NCBI GenBank assembly: GCA_022009815.1
Contig: CP091725.1
Coordinates: 1,922,001 to 1,986,000 of the forward strand
Source of the DNA: Bacteroidales bacterium
GTDB lineage: Bacteria > Bacteroidota > Bacteroidia > Bacteroidales > Muribaculaceae
Direction of reading: 5' to 3'
Length of the DNA: 64,000 nt
This document shows positions 38,844 to 46,881 of the stretch, piece by piece. The notes under the pieces are model-generated. The model had not been told where the DNA came from. It saw nothing but the letters and a program-made list of their open reading frames with translations, and ran no database searches. Made by a program: the position numbers and the translations under genes. Every line of letters begins with the position of its first letter. Position 1 is the first letter of the stretch.

Positions 38844-40274
38844 CCGGCTCACCGACATATTCAGCACCTTTGGCGCATTTCTTGACAGCGAGGCTTTCTG
38901 GCTGGTGCTTCTTGTGTTTTATCCAATCTATGGGTTGCTTTATCGCCGGCGGTCGGCAATGATGGTGTTTGTTGTGGCATTCAGTCTGCTGTTTGCCTAT
39001 AAGGTGGGCGGATTGATTGCATTGTCGGTGCTTGTCAAAGCCGTGGTCGACTATTGGTTGTCGGTATGGTTGTCGCATATCCGCAGTCGCAGCCGCCGTC
39101 GGGCATTGCTCGTTTGCAGTGTCCTGTTGTCGGTGGGAGTGCTTGTGTGGTTTAAGTGCGACGGGGGAATGATGCAGTCGGTGGCATCGATTGTCGGTGC
39201 AAACTTCCGGCTGACAGACATCGTTGTACCTGTGGGCATCTCGTTCTACACGTTCCGTTCGGTCAGTTATATGGTCGATGTCTACCGTGGCGTGATAATC
39301 GCTCCGCGGCGTATGCTCGACTATGTGTTTTATCTCACATATTTCCCGGTGCTTGTGGCTGGACCGATTGTGCGCGCGGCGGAGTTTTTTCCGCAGTTGG
39401 AGGGCAACCGCCGCATCACGCCCCCTATGCTGTATGCCGGACTGTTTTTGATGATGAAAGGACTGCTGAAGAAGGCGGTGGTGGCCGACTATCTGGCGCA
39501 GTTCAACAACCTTGTTTTCGACAATCCTGCCGGCTATAGCGGCACGGAGGCTTTGCTCGCGCTGCTGGGTTACAGCGCGCAGATATATCTTGATTTCTCG
39601 GGCTATTCCGACATCGCCATCGGCATGAGCCGCACGCTCGGCATCGAATTGCCGCTCAATTTCCGCTCGCCGTATAAGTCGGTGAGCATCACGGAGTTTG
39701 GCGCAGATGGCACATTTCGTTGTCATCGTGGCTGCGCGATTATATCTATATTCCGCTTGGAGGCAGCCGCTGCGGACGGTGGCGCACGAGATTCAACCTG
39801 TTGCTGACAATGGCTGTGGGCGGGGCATGGCATGGCGCCGGCTTTACGTTTGTGGTCTGGGGGTTGGCACACGGCATGGCATTGGTTGTGCAGAAGGCAT
39901 TCTCACCGCTGGTGTCGCGGTTGCGTGCGCCGCGGCAGGTGTGGATAGCCACTACGTTTGTCTTTGTCACGGTTATGTGGCTTCCGTTCCGTTGCGTCTC
40001 GCTTGCCGACACGGCGGTGATGTTCTGTCGCATTTTTACGGATTTCAGACCGGAAGTAATCGAGGCATTCGTGCGGGAACGTGCCGTATGGACGCTGATG
40101 CTGATTGCTGCCTATGTGCTTATATTCCTGCCCGACCGGATGTCGGAGTGGGCGGAGCGACGCTTTGTCGGGATGCGTTGGTTTGGCAAATTATTGCTGC
40201 TTTGCCTGTTGTTGCAGCTCATCATTGAGTTCAGTGCCGCCTATGTAGCCCCGTTTATCTATGCCGGGTTCTAA
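38836..40274 (+). CDS. MBOAT family O-acyltransferase, one frame break
   Basis: About 480 residues with 10 or more membrane segments, AlgI/DltB-like: PVGISFYTFRSVSYMVDVYR, GPIVRAAEFFPQL, YLDFSGYSDIAIGMSRTLGI, and the active-site His in AVGGAWHGAGFTFVVWGLAH. A break near 39712 replaces EFWRRWHISLSSWLRDYIYI; a run of four T reads as three. It moves acyl (probably acetyl) groups across the membrane for O-modification of a cell-surface polysaccharide together with the preceding SGNH protein. Confidence 0.88.
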
Positions 40275-40294
40275 AAAAGTGGACGTGCAATCCT

Positions 40295-40530
40295 AAAACT
40301 ATGAGATTTTTGGAAGTCTTATGAATGTCACGCCTAAAACTTTCGGTTCTTCTCGACAAAACGTATCGCTGACATAATGACTGCTGATGGGAGGAAGATT
40401 GACCAGAAAACAGTGGAACGCTACTTGTCTGCCTTGTGTGAAACATTTTTTGTCTATGAGGTCAAGAGATTCAATATTAAAGGTCGGCAATTGCTTAACA
40501 TAAGTTTGAATGGATTGAAATGGATATAGC
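40295..40530 (+). pseudogene. Remnant (middle part) of a DUF4143-type AAA ATPase
   Basis: Across one frame change near 40355 the plus strand reads RFLEVLMNVTPKTFGSSRQ and then RIADIMTADGRKIDQKTVER followed by YLSALCETFFVYEVKRFNIK. This matches the segment after the AAA core of the ATP-binding proteins with a DUF4143 domain. No start, no Walker motifs and no C-terminal domain remain; similarity stops near 40495. A separate C-terminal piece of such a protein lies at 43984. Confidence 0.7.
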
Positions 40531-40580
40531 AAAGAATAGAGAAGAATATGGTTTAATAAAAACAGATTTATCCAAGCAAA

Positions 40581-40624
40581 AAATCGGGGGTAAAAAATTT
40601 TAAAACATTCTTTATCCCCGATTT
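40581..40624 (+). terminator. Hairpin before the RNA candidate
   Basis: AAATCGGGG (40581-40589) pairs perfectly with CCCCGATTT (40616-40624) across an AT-rich 26-nt loop. It could end read-through from the MBOAT gene and ATPase remnant. Confidence 0.4.
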
Positions 40625-40631
40625 AATATCG

Positions 40632-40882
40632 TACCTTTGCAAACGAAAGAGTTCTTAGGATGGTTATGCAAATCACAGCAGAATGCTACATTCTGTTTAT
40701 TTCTAATTCGTAACCTCTTCTTTTTATGAGATAAAAACTTATCTCATTCTCAATTACTTATAAAAAATACGTACTTTCCCCTTATCCAAAAGTCCCAATT
40801 TAGAGCGAGTTATAACATTAAACTCACCCTGGAAGGGATATGCATAGTGTGTTGTATGCATTCCCTTCCAGGGTGAGTTTTT
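40632..40882 (+). ncRNA. Structured non-coding RNA candidate with its own promoter and terminator
   Basis: A -7 box TACCTTTG (40632-40639) predicts a start near 40646. Two perfect local hairpins follow: CAGAATG/CATTCTG with a 3-nt loop (40679-40695), and ATGAGATAA/TTATCTCAT with a 4-nt loop (40726-40747). The region ends in an exceptional terminator hairpin with arms of about 26 bp (40820-40880) and a T run. The RNA would be about 235 nt. A 17-codon ORF (40660-40713, MVMQITAECYILFISNS) is present and could be a leader peptide or chance. The promoter-plus-terminator architecture resembles Bacteroidales-specific small RNAs of unknown function. I cannot assign a known family. Confidence 0.45.
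40820..40882 (+). terminator. Very long intrinsic terminator hairpin
   Basis: The 5-prime arm begins AAACTCACCCTGGAAGGGA and the 3-prime arm ends with its exact complement; the inner ATGCATA/TATGCAT continues the stem after a 1-nt bulge. The arm totals about 26 bp with an 8-nt loop, followed by TTTTT. Confidence 0.8.
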
Positions 40883-40912
40883 ATGGTTCATCCAGAAATT
40901 CGATGATTTCTG

Positions 40913-41143
40913 CTACTTGTTGCCGGGTATAAAAGTGGGATAACTTGCCGGCGTAGCCCGAACAGAGGCTCTTCCGAAACCGTCAACGAATGTACCAGTC
41001 TCCAAGTCGTTAAGATGCTGAATATCATAATGGAAATGGAAAAGTTTTCCCAAATAGAATATCTCAAAATTTGAAAAGAGAATATACGTTGAGTATTCGT
41101 TTTCATCTTTACTTGTCACTGACATTCTTTTCTGAATTATCAT
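40913..41143 (-). CDS. Hypothetical small protein
   Basis: 76 residues (MIIQKRMSVTSKDENEYSTY...; the start may be the inner Met at MSVTSKDENEY). Not recognised. Aromatic- and beta-rich, ending PASYPTFIPGNK, no signal or membrane segment. It overlaps by 35 nt the membrane-protein gene upstream, is AT-rich compared with the chromosome, and belongs to the small cluster downstream of kup. Confidence 0.45.
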   Translation of the reverse strand: MIIQKRMSVTSKDENEYSTYILFSNFEIFYLGKLFHFHYDIQHLNDLETGTFVDGFGRASVRATPASYPTFIPGNK

Positions 41144-41658
41144 TTCTTACATTCTTCTTCACAATATCTATATAATTAATATAGTAAAAATTTTCATAGA
41201 CTTCATACAATGATAATTTAAGTTCACATTCTTTTGTTACGTCTTTACCGTATTTTTTTAATACATCTGAAATGTTTAGAGTTCTATTAAACTTGTATCC
41301 TTTATAAGAAAATAGTACTCCATCAACACGTCGTGTATAATAACCATTTATGGGAACTATTACTTCAATTGTATTATGTGCGCTTATACTGTAAAAACCA
41401 CACAAATATATTATATTCCAAACACTCAAAAATGCAATTGTGGAAATCTCTATTATTTTTGAGATATATTATGCTTTTTCCTAACAAATAGAACAATAGC
41501 ATAAAGACGAGAAAAACACCACAATAGCATAGCGCAATCCACCAATCACTAAAAGTGATTAGAAAATTTAATCGAAGATACATGTACATGGCTAATAAGA
41601 CTATAATTAGCCATGTACACATATTGGATTTATTTCTTTTTCCTTTTATCTGCTTCAT
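41109..41658 (-). CDS. Hypothetical membrane protein, one frame break
   Basis: About 182 residues if a break near 41405 is bridged (two T short in a T-run; CIFLSVWNIIYLCGFYS). Two or three membrane segments (TWLIIVLLAMYMYLRLNFLI; IALCYCGVFLVFMLLFYLLG; VWNIIYLCGFY) are followed by a soluble C-terminal domain of about 85 residues. Not recognised. Strongly AT-rich. It could be an immunity-type protein given the orphan C-terminal fragment just upstream, but that is a guess. Confidence 0.45.
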
Positions 41659-41660
41659 TT

Positions 41661-41828
41661 CTATTCTGAAAATCCTATTTTTTGTGTTGCCTTTTTTGCA
41701 ATAATTTCAACAGCTTTATCATCATACTCTTTCAACAAATCTACAACATTTAAGATATAATACTTTTGATTTGCTGAATGAACCTTGTGTATTTCAACAA
41801 AAGAAAGGATATTATTCTGTGACAGGAC
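41661..41828 (-). pseudogene. Orphan C-terminal gene fragment fused behind the kup stop
   Basis: Directly after the TAA of kup, in the same frame and without further stops, the minus strand encodes about 55 residues (VLSQNNILSFVEIHKVHSAN, then a helix LLKEYDDKAVEIIAKKATQK ending IGFSE) and a TAG. There is no start codon, so it looks like the tail of a lost gene, joined to kup by a rearrangement. Similar helical tails occur in exported effector proteins, but identity is not established. Confidence 0.4.
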
Positions 41829-43802
41829 TTACTTTTCTTCCGCAATTTGTATGATGCGCCTGACGCTTCTATTGCTTTGGTCGATTATGAGCGGCACACG
41901 TTCTACCACCACCATAGAAGTGTCGAGACCCAATGCCTTTGGCTCGTCGATACCTATCTTGCTGATAAGAGCGTAGAAAGTCATCAACAAGTTCTGCTGG
42001 CGGTTGCCGGAACTCTCCGGATAATATACGCGATGAATGATGATGAATCGGAAATCGCCAGGGATTCTGTTTTTGCGAAGCGAAGGATAGGTGCTTCTTA
42101 AATCCACCTTCTTGCTTGCCACAAGATCTTCCACCACTTGTCGCAGATATAGACTCACACGTGGTTCTATGCGGAAACCTATGTGCATCGTTATGCTGTA
42201 AAGCGTGTCGGGCACAAGGGTTTCGCAGCTGTATTCCAATGTGTCTGGTGTATCAGCAAACTCCATGTTGATAAGCCAGTAATGGTCTGCACGTTTAGGC
42301 TGCTTGTTGATGATTGAGTAGAGCAGTTTGTCGTCTACGGTACCTCCCTGGTTGGCATGGTTTATATAGACAAGGTTGGAGGCGTACTTGGGAATGCTCT
42401 CGTCGGTCTTGATGTCGGAGATAATCTGATAATAGTCGTCCAGAGGTTTGGCGCTGATATAATGGCGGCGTATCTTCATGGCTCTCACCCATACATACAT
42501 CATCAGGAACAGGATGCCACCTATGAGCACCGTACACCATCCTCCTGCGAGAAACTTCGACAGGTTGGCTGCCAGAAAGATGACCTCGATGGTGCAGTAT
42601 GCGCCCATAAACAATATCGTGAGGATTCGCGACACGCCCTTGCTGTGCAGGTAGAAACCGAGCAGCAGGGTGGTCATCAGCATGGTGATGGTGATGGCGA
42701 GTCCGTAGGCTGCCTCCATGTGCGAGGAGTCGCGAAAGAGCAGGATGATGATAACCACGCCGATGTACATGGCAAGGTTGATCATCGGGATATAGAGCTG
42801 TCCCTTTACATGGGTAGGATGCTTGATTCGCATGCGGGGCCAGAAGTGCAGGTTCATGGCTTCGCTCAATATGGAGAAGGTTCCGCTGATAAGTGCCTGA
42901 CTCGCAACGATTGCCGCACCCGTGGCCATGATGATGGAGAAGAACAGTAGGCTCTGCGGCATGATGGAAAAGAATGGATTCACGGACAATGCTGTCGGCA
43001 CATGGTTCAGCACCCATGCTCCCTGTCCTAGATAGTTGAGAATGAGCATGGTCTTAACAAAACCCCAGCTGATGGCGATGTTCTTCCTGCCGCAATGTCC
43101 CAGGTCGGAGTAAAGTGCCTCAGCCCCCGTGGTACAGAGAAATACGGCACCCAGAATCAAGAACCATTCTGGTGATTTGGCCAGCAGTATGGCTGCATAA
43201 TAGGGATTGAAAGCCTTCAGTATCAATGGATAAGACGCGATGCTGAAAGCTCCCGTCACACCCAGCAGCAGGAACCATAGCAGCATGAAGACTCCGAACG
43301 ACTTGCCTATGCTTTCGGTGCCAAAGCGCTGCACGAAGAAGATGATCGTGATAATGGCAAGGGTGATAGGGACGACCGGCAGGTTGGGACTGATGCTTTC
43401 GAGTCCTTCGATGGCTGTGGTAACCGTAATGGCTGGGGTGATGATTCCATCAGCCAGCAAGGTGCTGGCACCGATAATAGCCAATATGTAAATCCACTTG
43501 CTCTTGAGTCGGCGCAGCAGGGCGTAAAGGGCGAGTATGCCTCCTTCGCCATTGTTGTCGGCTCGTAGAGCCACGCATACGTATTTGATGGTGGTCTGAA
43601 GGGTGAGTGTCCAGATGATGCAGGACAATGCACCCAAGATGGTGCTCTCGTTTATGTTTTCGCCTGTATGGAGGATGGCCTTCATCACATAAAGGGGTGA
43701 TGTTCCGATATCTCCAAACACGATGCCTAATGTTATGAGCAATCCCAGGAAGCCTACTCGATGATGATGGCAGACTACTGAACTTTCTGTTTCTTCTTTC
43801 AT
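41829..43802 (-). CDS. kup: KUP/HAK/KT-family potassium uptake protein
   Basis: 657 residues with about 12 membrane segments and a cytoplasmic tail. N-terminus GITLGIVFGDIGTSPLYVMK-like (LLITLGIVFGDIGTSPLYVM), GEGGILALYALL, TCTTGAEALYSDLGHCGRKN-type motif (seen as LCTTGAEALYSDLGHCGRKN) and LNYLGQGAWVLNH. A low-affinity K+/H+ symporter. The gene lies between two pieces of a plus-strand ATPase pseudogene, with AT-rich unknown genes after it, implying insertion or rearrangement. Its leader holds an attenuator-like hairpin. Confidence 0.93.
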   Translation of the reverse strand: MKEETESSVVCHHHRVGFLGLLITLGIVFGDIGTSPLYVMKAILHTGENINESTILGALSCIIWTLTLQTTIKYVCVALRADNNGEGGILALYALLRRLKSKWIYILAIIGASTLLADGIITPAITVTTAIEGLESISPNLPVVPITLAIITIIFFVQRFGTESIGKSFGVFMLLWFLLLGVTGAFSIASYPLILKAFNPYYAAILLAKSPEWFLILGAVFLCTTGAEALYSDLGHCGRKNIAISWGFVKTMLILNYLGQGAWVLNHVPTALSVNPFFSIMPQSLLFFSIIMATGAAIVASQALISGTFSILSEAMNLHFWPRMRIKHPTHVKGQLYIPMINLAMYIGVVIIILLFRDSSHMEAAYGLAITITMLMTTLLLGFYLHSKGVSRILTILFMGAYCTIEVIFLAANLSKFLAGGWCTVLIGGILFLMMYVWVRAMKIRRHYISAKPLDDYYQIISDIKTDESIPKYASNLVYINHANQGGTVDDKLLYSIINKQPKRADHYWLINMEFADTPDTLEYSCETLVPDTLYSITMHIGFRIEPRVSLYLRQVVEDLVASKKVDLRSTYPSLRKNRIPGDFRFIIIHRVYYPESSGNRQQNLLMTFYALISKIGIDEPKALGLDTSMVVVERVPLIIDQSNRSVRRIIQIAEEK

Positions 43803-43857
43803 ATTTATTCTCTTAAATAATAAGTTATCCTTTTGGATAAGAATAATCTTAGCAGGT

Positions 43858-43922
43858 AAAAAAGACTCCTTAGCTGGAGACTTTTACAATACTATATTGA
43901 TTATAAATTGCGTGCAAAGGTA
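43858..43922 (-). promoter_or_regulatory. kup promoter and attenuator-like leader hairpin
   Basis: The -7 box TACCTTTG lies at 43915-43922 on the minus strand, leaving a leader of about 108 nt. Within it AAAAGTCTCC and GGAGTCTTTT pair (one T-T mismatch, 6-nt loop, 43860-43885) and are followed by six T: a terminator-like structure ahead of kup. A second small hairpin, TTATCC/GGATAA, lies nearer the start codon (about 43824-43839). Confidence 0.45.
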
Positions 43923-43973
43923 TTAATAGTTGGTAAGATATAAGATTTGCTTGAGTTTTTTTAATAGATTTAA

Positions 43974-44210
43974 CCTAAGTTTGACACTTTAGTGGATTTT
44001 GTTGCCATTGATGAAAGCAATATTGTTTATTATCAAGTGGCGGCAACGGTAAGGGATGAAATGACATTGAAACGGGAACTGGCATCGCTGCAGCGTATAA
44101 GCGACCAATATCCGAAATATATACTTACTCTTGACGACGATCCTTCTGCCGACTATGACGGAATTAAGAGGATAAATGCTCTTAAATGGTTGATGGGGGA
44201 GTTTGATTGA
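43974..44210 (+). pseudogene. Remnant (C-terminal part) of a DUF4143-type AAA ATPase
   Basis: After a stop at 43971 the frame reads DTLVDFVAIDESNIVYYQVA then TVRDEMTLKRELASLQRISD, ending RINALKWLMGEFD and TGA. This is the PD-(D/E)xK-like C-terminal domain of DUF4143 ATPases (VDFVA, YYQV, TLDDDP). The N-terminal three quarters are absent. It has the same orientation as the remnant at 40295, suggesting one ancestral gene split by a 3.4-kb insertion with loss of about 50 codons. Confidence 0.75.
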
Positions 44211-44223
44211 TGGTGATAAAGCA

Positions 44224-44260
44224 AATAAGACACGTCACTTTTGCAGTGGCGTGTCTTATT
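44224..44260 (+). terminator. Terminator between ATPase remnant and phosphatase gene
   Basis: AATAAGACACG pairs with CGTGTCTTATT, extended inward by TCAC/GTGG with a loop of about 7 nt. It is usable in both directions. Confidence 0.7.
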
Positions 44261-44297
44261 CGTTATGTCTTGGGTCGTTTGAAACCCCGTGCTGTTT

Positions 44298-45575
44298 CTA
44301 CATTCCTACAACGTTGGCATAGTAGGCACGCACGTCGGTCCAGCGGTAGTAAGGGAACTGGGTGGTGGCTACTGGGATATGCACCTCATGCTCGTTGAGC
44401 AGCACTTTTACGAGAATGTCGTCGGTTGTGCCGCCTTTCTTGTTGAAGAACACGATTTGGAGGTTGGCGCACATTGGCGAAACCTTGAAGTCGGTCCAGT
44501 GCTGATAGAGAGTTTCCGGTTCGCGCCATGCCACATCGTAGGTCTCGATGCCCATCAGAGCAGCGAGTGGAGTGATGTTGGAGTCGTGGGCGAAACGCAG
44601 TGTGGCTGCCTGCGACGGATTGGCGATAGCTGCATCGGCGCTCTCAATGATGTTGCGGAGCAGCGGTTTCGAGCTGTTGCGGACAGAGCCGTTTGAGTCG
44701 GCGTGGTTTGCGCAGGTGGAGTAGAACTGATAGTTGAAGCACTGCCACAGGTCAAACAGCTCCTCGCTGGTGAACAGGTCGTAAAGACGTATCGGTGTCT
44801 CCATGTTCTGGAGGTCGGCTGCAACCCAGTAGAATTGCCACATAAGTTCTTTTGACTCTACATATTGTTTGGCATACTGCTTGTCGGCAAACAAAGCGGC
44901 GATAAAGCGGTCGGCATTGGTCTGCGACGCGCGGAAATTATTGTAGGCAGCGCGCCAGATGCCCTTCTTCCCGCAGAAAGCGTTGGCCTCGTCGGTGCGT
45001 CCGGTCAGATAAGGCATGTATTTCTGCGATGACTCGTAGGAAATCTTCAATTTGGGGTTGAGCTCCTTGAGTTGGTCGCCGAATGCCGCCATGCTCATGG
45101 CACAGCGCAACACTACTGATGATCGGGCTTCGATGGAACGGTCGCCCTTGAAAACCTCAGGGAATGCGGTGAACATACGTTCTGCCACACCGCGGTGTTG
45201 GCGCACGCCGAGCGGTGAGAGGTCTTCGTTGCGTCCGGCTGCCTCTGCATAGATTTCGTGCAGTCGTTTGAGTGCGTCTTTGCCCAACGGACTGAGGGCG
45301 CCGGCTTTGTCGGCACGTTCGAGTGTCTCCATCGGGTTGGTGTATTCCGAGTCGCTGATCAGGTAGCGGGAGCCGTGGCGTCCGAAGTGGCTGATGTAGA
45401 ATGGGGTGTAGCCTTTGGGTGCTTTTGTGTAGTGGTCTGTTGACTCTGGAGCCGGATAGGCATAATACACGCCGGCTGTTTTCTCAGGAGAAGCCAGCAT
45501 TTCCTCCTTTGTGGTCTGTGCCGCTGCTGGCAATGCTGCCGCCAGCGCCACGCAAGCAATCAATAATTGTCTCAT
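44298..45575 (-). CDS. Histidine-type phosphatase, secreted (acid phosphatase/MINPP-like)
   Basis: 425 residues with a signal peptide (MRQLLIACVALAAALPAAAQ). Histidine phosphatase branch 2: catalytic RHG in FYISHFGRHGSRYL and the C-terminal HD in LRFAHDSNITPLAAL. Arg residues of the phosphate pocket are visible in SIEARSSVVLRCAMSM. It would hydrolyse phosphomonoesters (inositol phosphates or sugar phosphates) in the periplasm. The substrate cannot be read from sequence, and the nearby inositol-lipid cluster does not prove a link. Confidence 0.87.
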   Translation of the reverse strand: MRQLLIACVALAAALPAAAQTTKEEMLASPEKTAGVYYAYPAPESTDHYTKAPKGYTPFYISHFGRHGSRYLISDSEYTNPMETLERADKAGALSPLGKDALKRLHEIYAEAAGRNEDLSPLGVRQHRGVAERMFTAFPEVFKGDRSIEARSSVVLRCAMSMAAFGDQLKELNPKLKISYESSQKYMPYLTGRTDEANAFCGKKGIWRAAYNNFRASQTNADRFIAALFADKQYAKQYVESKELMWQFYWVAADLQNMETPIRLYDLFTSEELFDLWQCFNYQFYSTCANHADSNGSVRNSSKPLLRNIIESADAAIANPSQAATLRFAHDSNITPLAALMGIETYDVAWREPETLYQHWTDFKVSPMCANLQIVFFNKKGGTTDDILVKVLLNEHEVHIPVATTQFPYYRWTDVRAYYANVVGM

Positions 45576-45625
45576 AGATAATATAAAAATAGTTGGTTGG
45601 TTGTTTTTCGTCTTTAAGTTACTTT

Positions 45626-46867
45626 CTACCAGCCTCCCGAAGCACCTCCGCCGCCGGTGGAGCCTCCGCCGAAACTTCCTCCGCCTCCGAAGCCACCACC
45701 TCTGGAGCCGCCACCCATCGGAAGGATTACCACAGGTGCAGCAGTCTTGGGGATTTCGTAGTAGATTTCCGATTTCTTTCCGCAGTTGCGGCAAATGTAT
45801 GTGCGCATGCCGTAGCCGCAGCTGGTGGTGTCTGGCTGTGAGAAAATGCGGTCGCTTTCAAGATACGATGTGCGGGCGTGGCATTGCTGACATTCGCTGT
45901 ATATGGTGTGCTTGTTGGGGAATGGGTACACGTCGACTTCGCCGCACGAGTCGCAAAGCCACACATCGTAGTCTATCGATTCGAGCTGTTCTTCAAGATC
46001 CTGTGCCGGAGTCAGATATTTGTTGTCTTCGTCTTCCGGCAGTTTGTGCATCTTGGAGTGGCAGTTGGGGCATATACGCCGTCTGTTGCGGCAATAGTGC
46101 ATCGCTGTGAGCAGCACAATCAGTGCAGGCAGTGCCATGCCGAGAGTGAAGAATGTGGCGCAGATGTACAACAGCTTGATTTTGTTAAGACGGTTGTAGC
46201 GGTCGAAACGGCTTTTGATGGTAGGTGTGAATGCGAGAAAAAGCACGTAGAGCAGCAGGATTGCGGCTGCGGACCCTGCCAGAGCCAGATAGCCGTAGAA
46301 TGGGTGGTAGTTTCCTTGCAGCTCGTCGTTTTTGTATTTTGATTTGAGTTCATCCACAGCTCCTGGGGTGGTGAGCAGAGAGTCGATGCGGGCGACCGCT
46401 GAAAGCATACCGCCGTCGTAGTCGCCTTCGCGGAAATGCGGCACCATGTTGTCGCGGATTATGCGTCCGCAGATGATGTCGGGGAGAATGCCCTCGGCTC
46501 CGTATCCGTTGCGTATCACGGCTTTGCGTTCTTCTGTGCTGACAAGCACCAGCACGCCGTTGTTGTTGTCCTTCTTTCCGATGCCCCAATGGCGGAACAG
46601 TGCCGTTGCATAGTCGTCGATGTCGTTGCCGTCGATAGAGTTGACCACCACTGCCACTACTTCAGCCGACGATGACTGCCAAATGTGGGCGATGCTTCGG
46701 TTGAGACTGTCGACGGTGGTTTGGCGCAGCACTCCGTCGGGGTTGGACACATATTGGGTCTTGTCAGTCAGGTGCACGTTGGGTATTTCCTCAATGCTGT
46801 ATGCCATGGCTGCGACCGCAGTCATGGTGATAAGAATTATTGTGGTTGAAAGTCTTCTCAAGTACAT
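45626..46867 (-). CDS. TPM-domain membrane protein with zinc ribbons and Gly-rich tail
   Basis: 413 residues: signal peptide, TPM domain (about 30-170; NPDGVLRQTTVDSLNRSIAH, VLVSTEERKAVIRNGYGAEG), two membrane segments near 205 and 245, then a soluble region with four Cys-x2-Cys pairs (CPNCHSKM, CDSCGEVD, CQQCHART, CRNCGKKS). That is enough for two zinc ribbons. The tail is almost only Gly and Ser. TPM proteins act in the periplasm on membrane-protein quality control or as phosphatase-like modules. Function unknown here. Confidence 0.82.
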   Translation of the reverse strand: MYLRRLSTTIILITMTAVAAMAYSIEEIPNVHLTDKTQYVSNPDGVLRQTTVDSLNRSIAHIWQSSSAEVVAVVVNSIDGNDIDDYATALFRHWGIGKKDNNNGVLVLVSTEERKAVIRNGYGAEGILPDIICGRIIRDNMVPHFREGDYDGGMLSAVARIDSLLTTPGAVDELKSKYKNDELQGNYHPFYGYLALAGSAAAILLLYVLFLAFTPTIKSRFDRYNRLNKIKLLYICATFFTLGMALPALIVLLTAMHYCRNRRRICPNCHSKMHKLPEDEDNKYLTPAQDLEEQLESIDYDVWLCDSCGEVDVYPFPNKHTIYSECQQCHARTSYLESDRIFSQPDTTSCGYGMRTYICRNCGKKSEIYYEIPKTAAPVVILPMGGGSRGGGFGGGGSFGGGSTGGGGASGGW

Positions 46868-46881
46868 AGTTTTGATGTTGT

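Noticed and set aside
38827..39726. A 299-codon minus-strand frame
   Set aside because: Antisense to the MBOAT gene; Cys/His-rich composition without recognisable motifs.
40660..40713. A 17-codon peptide as an amino-acid attenuator
   Set aside because: No run of a single regulatory amino acid and no biosynthetic gene follows; kept only as part of the RNA candidate.
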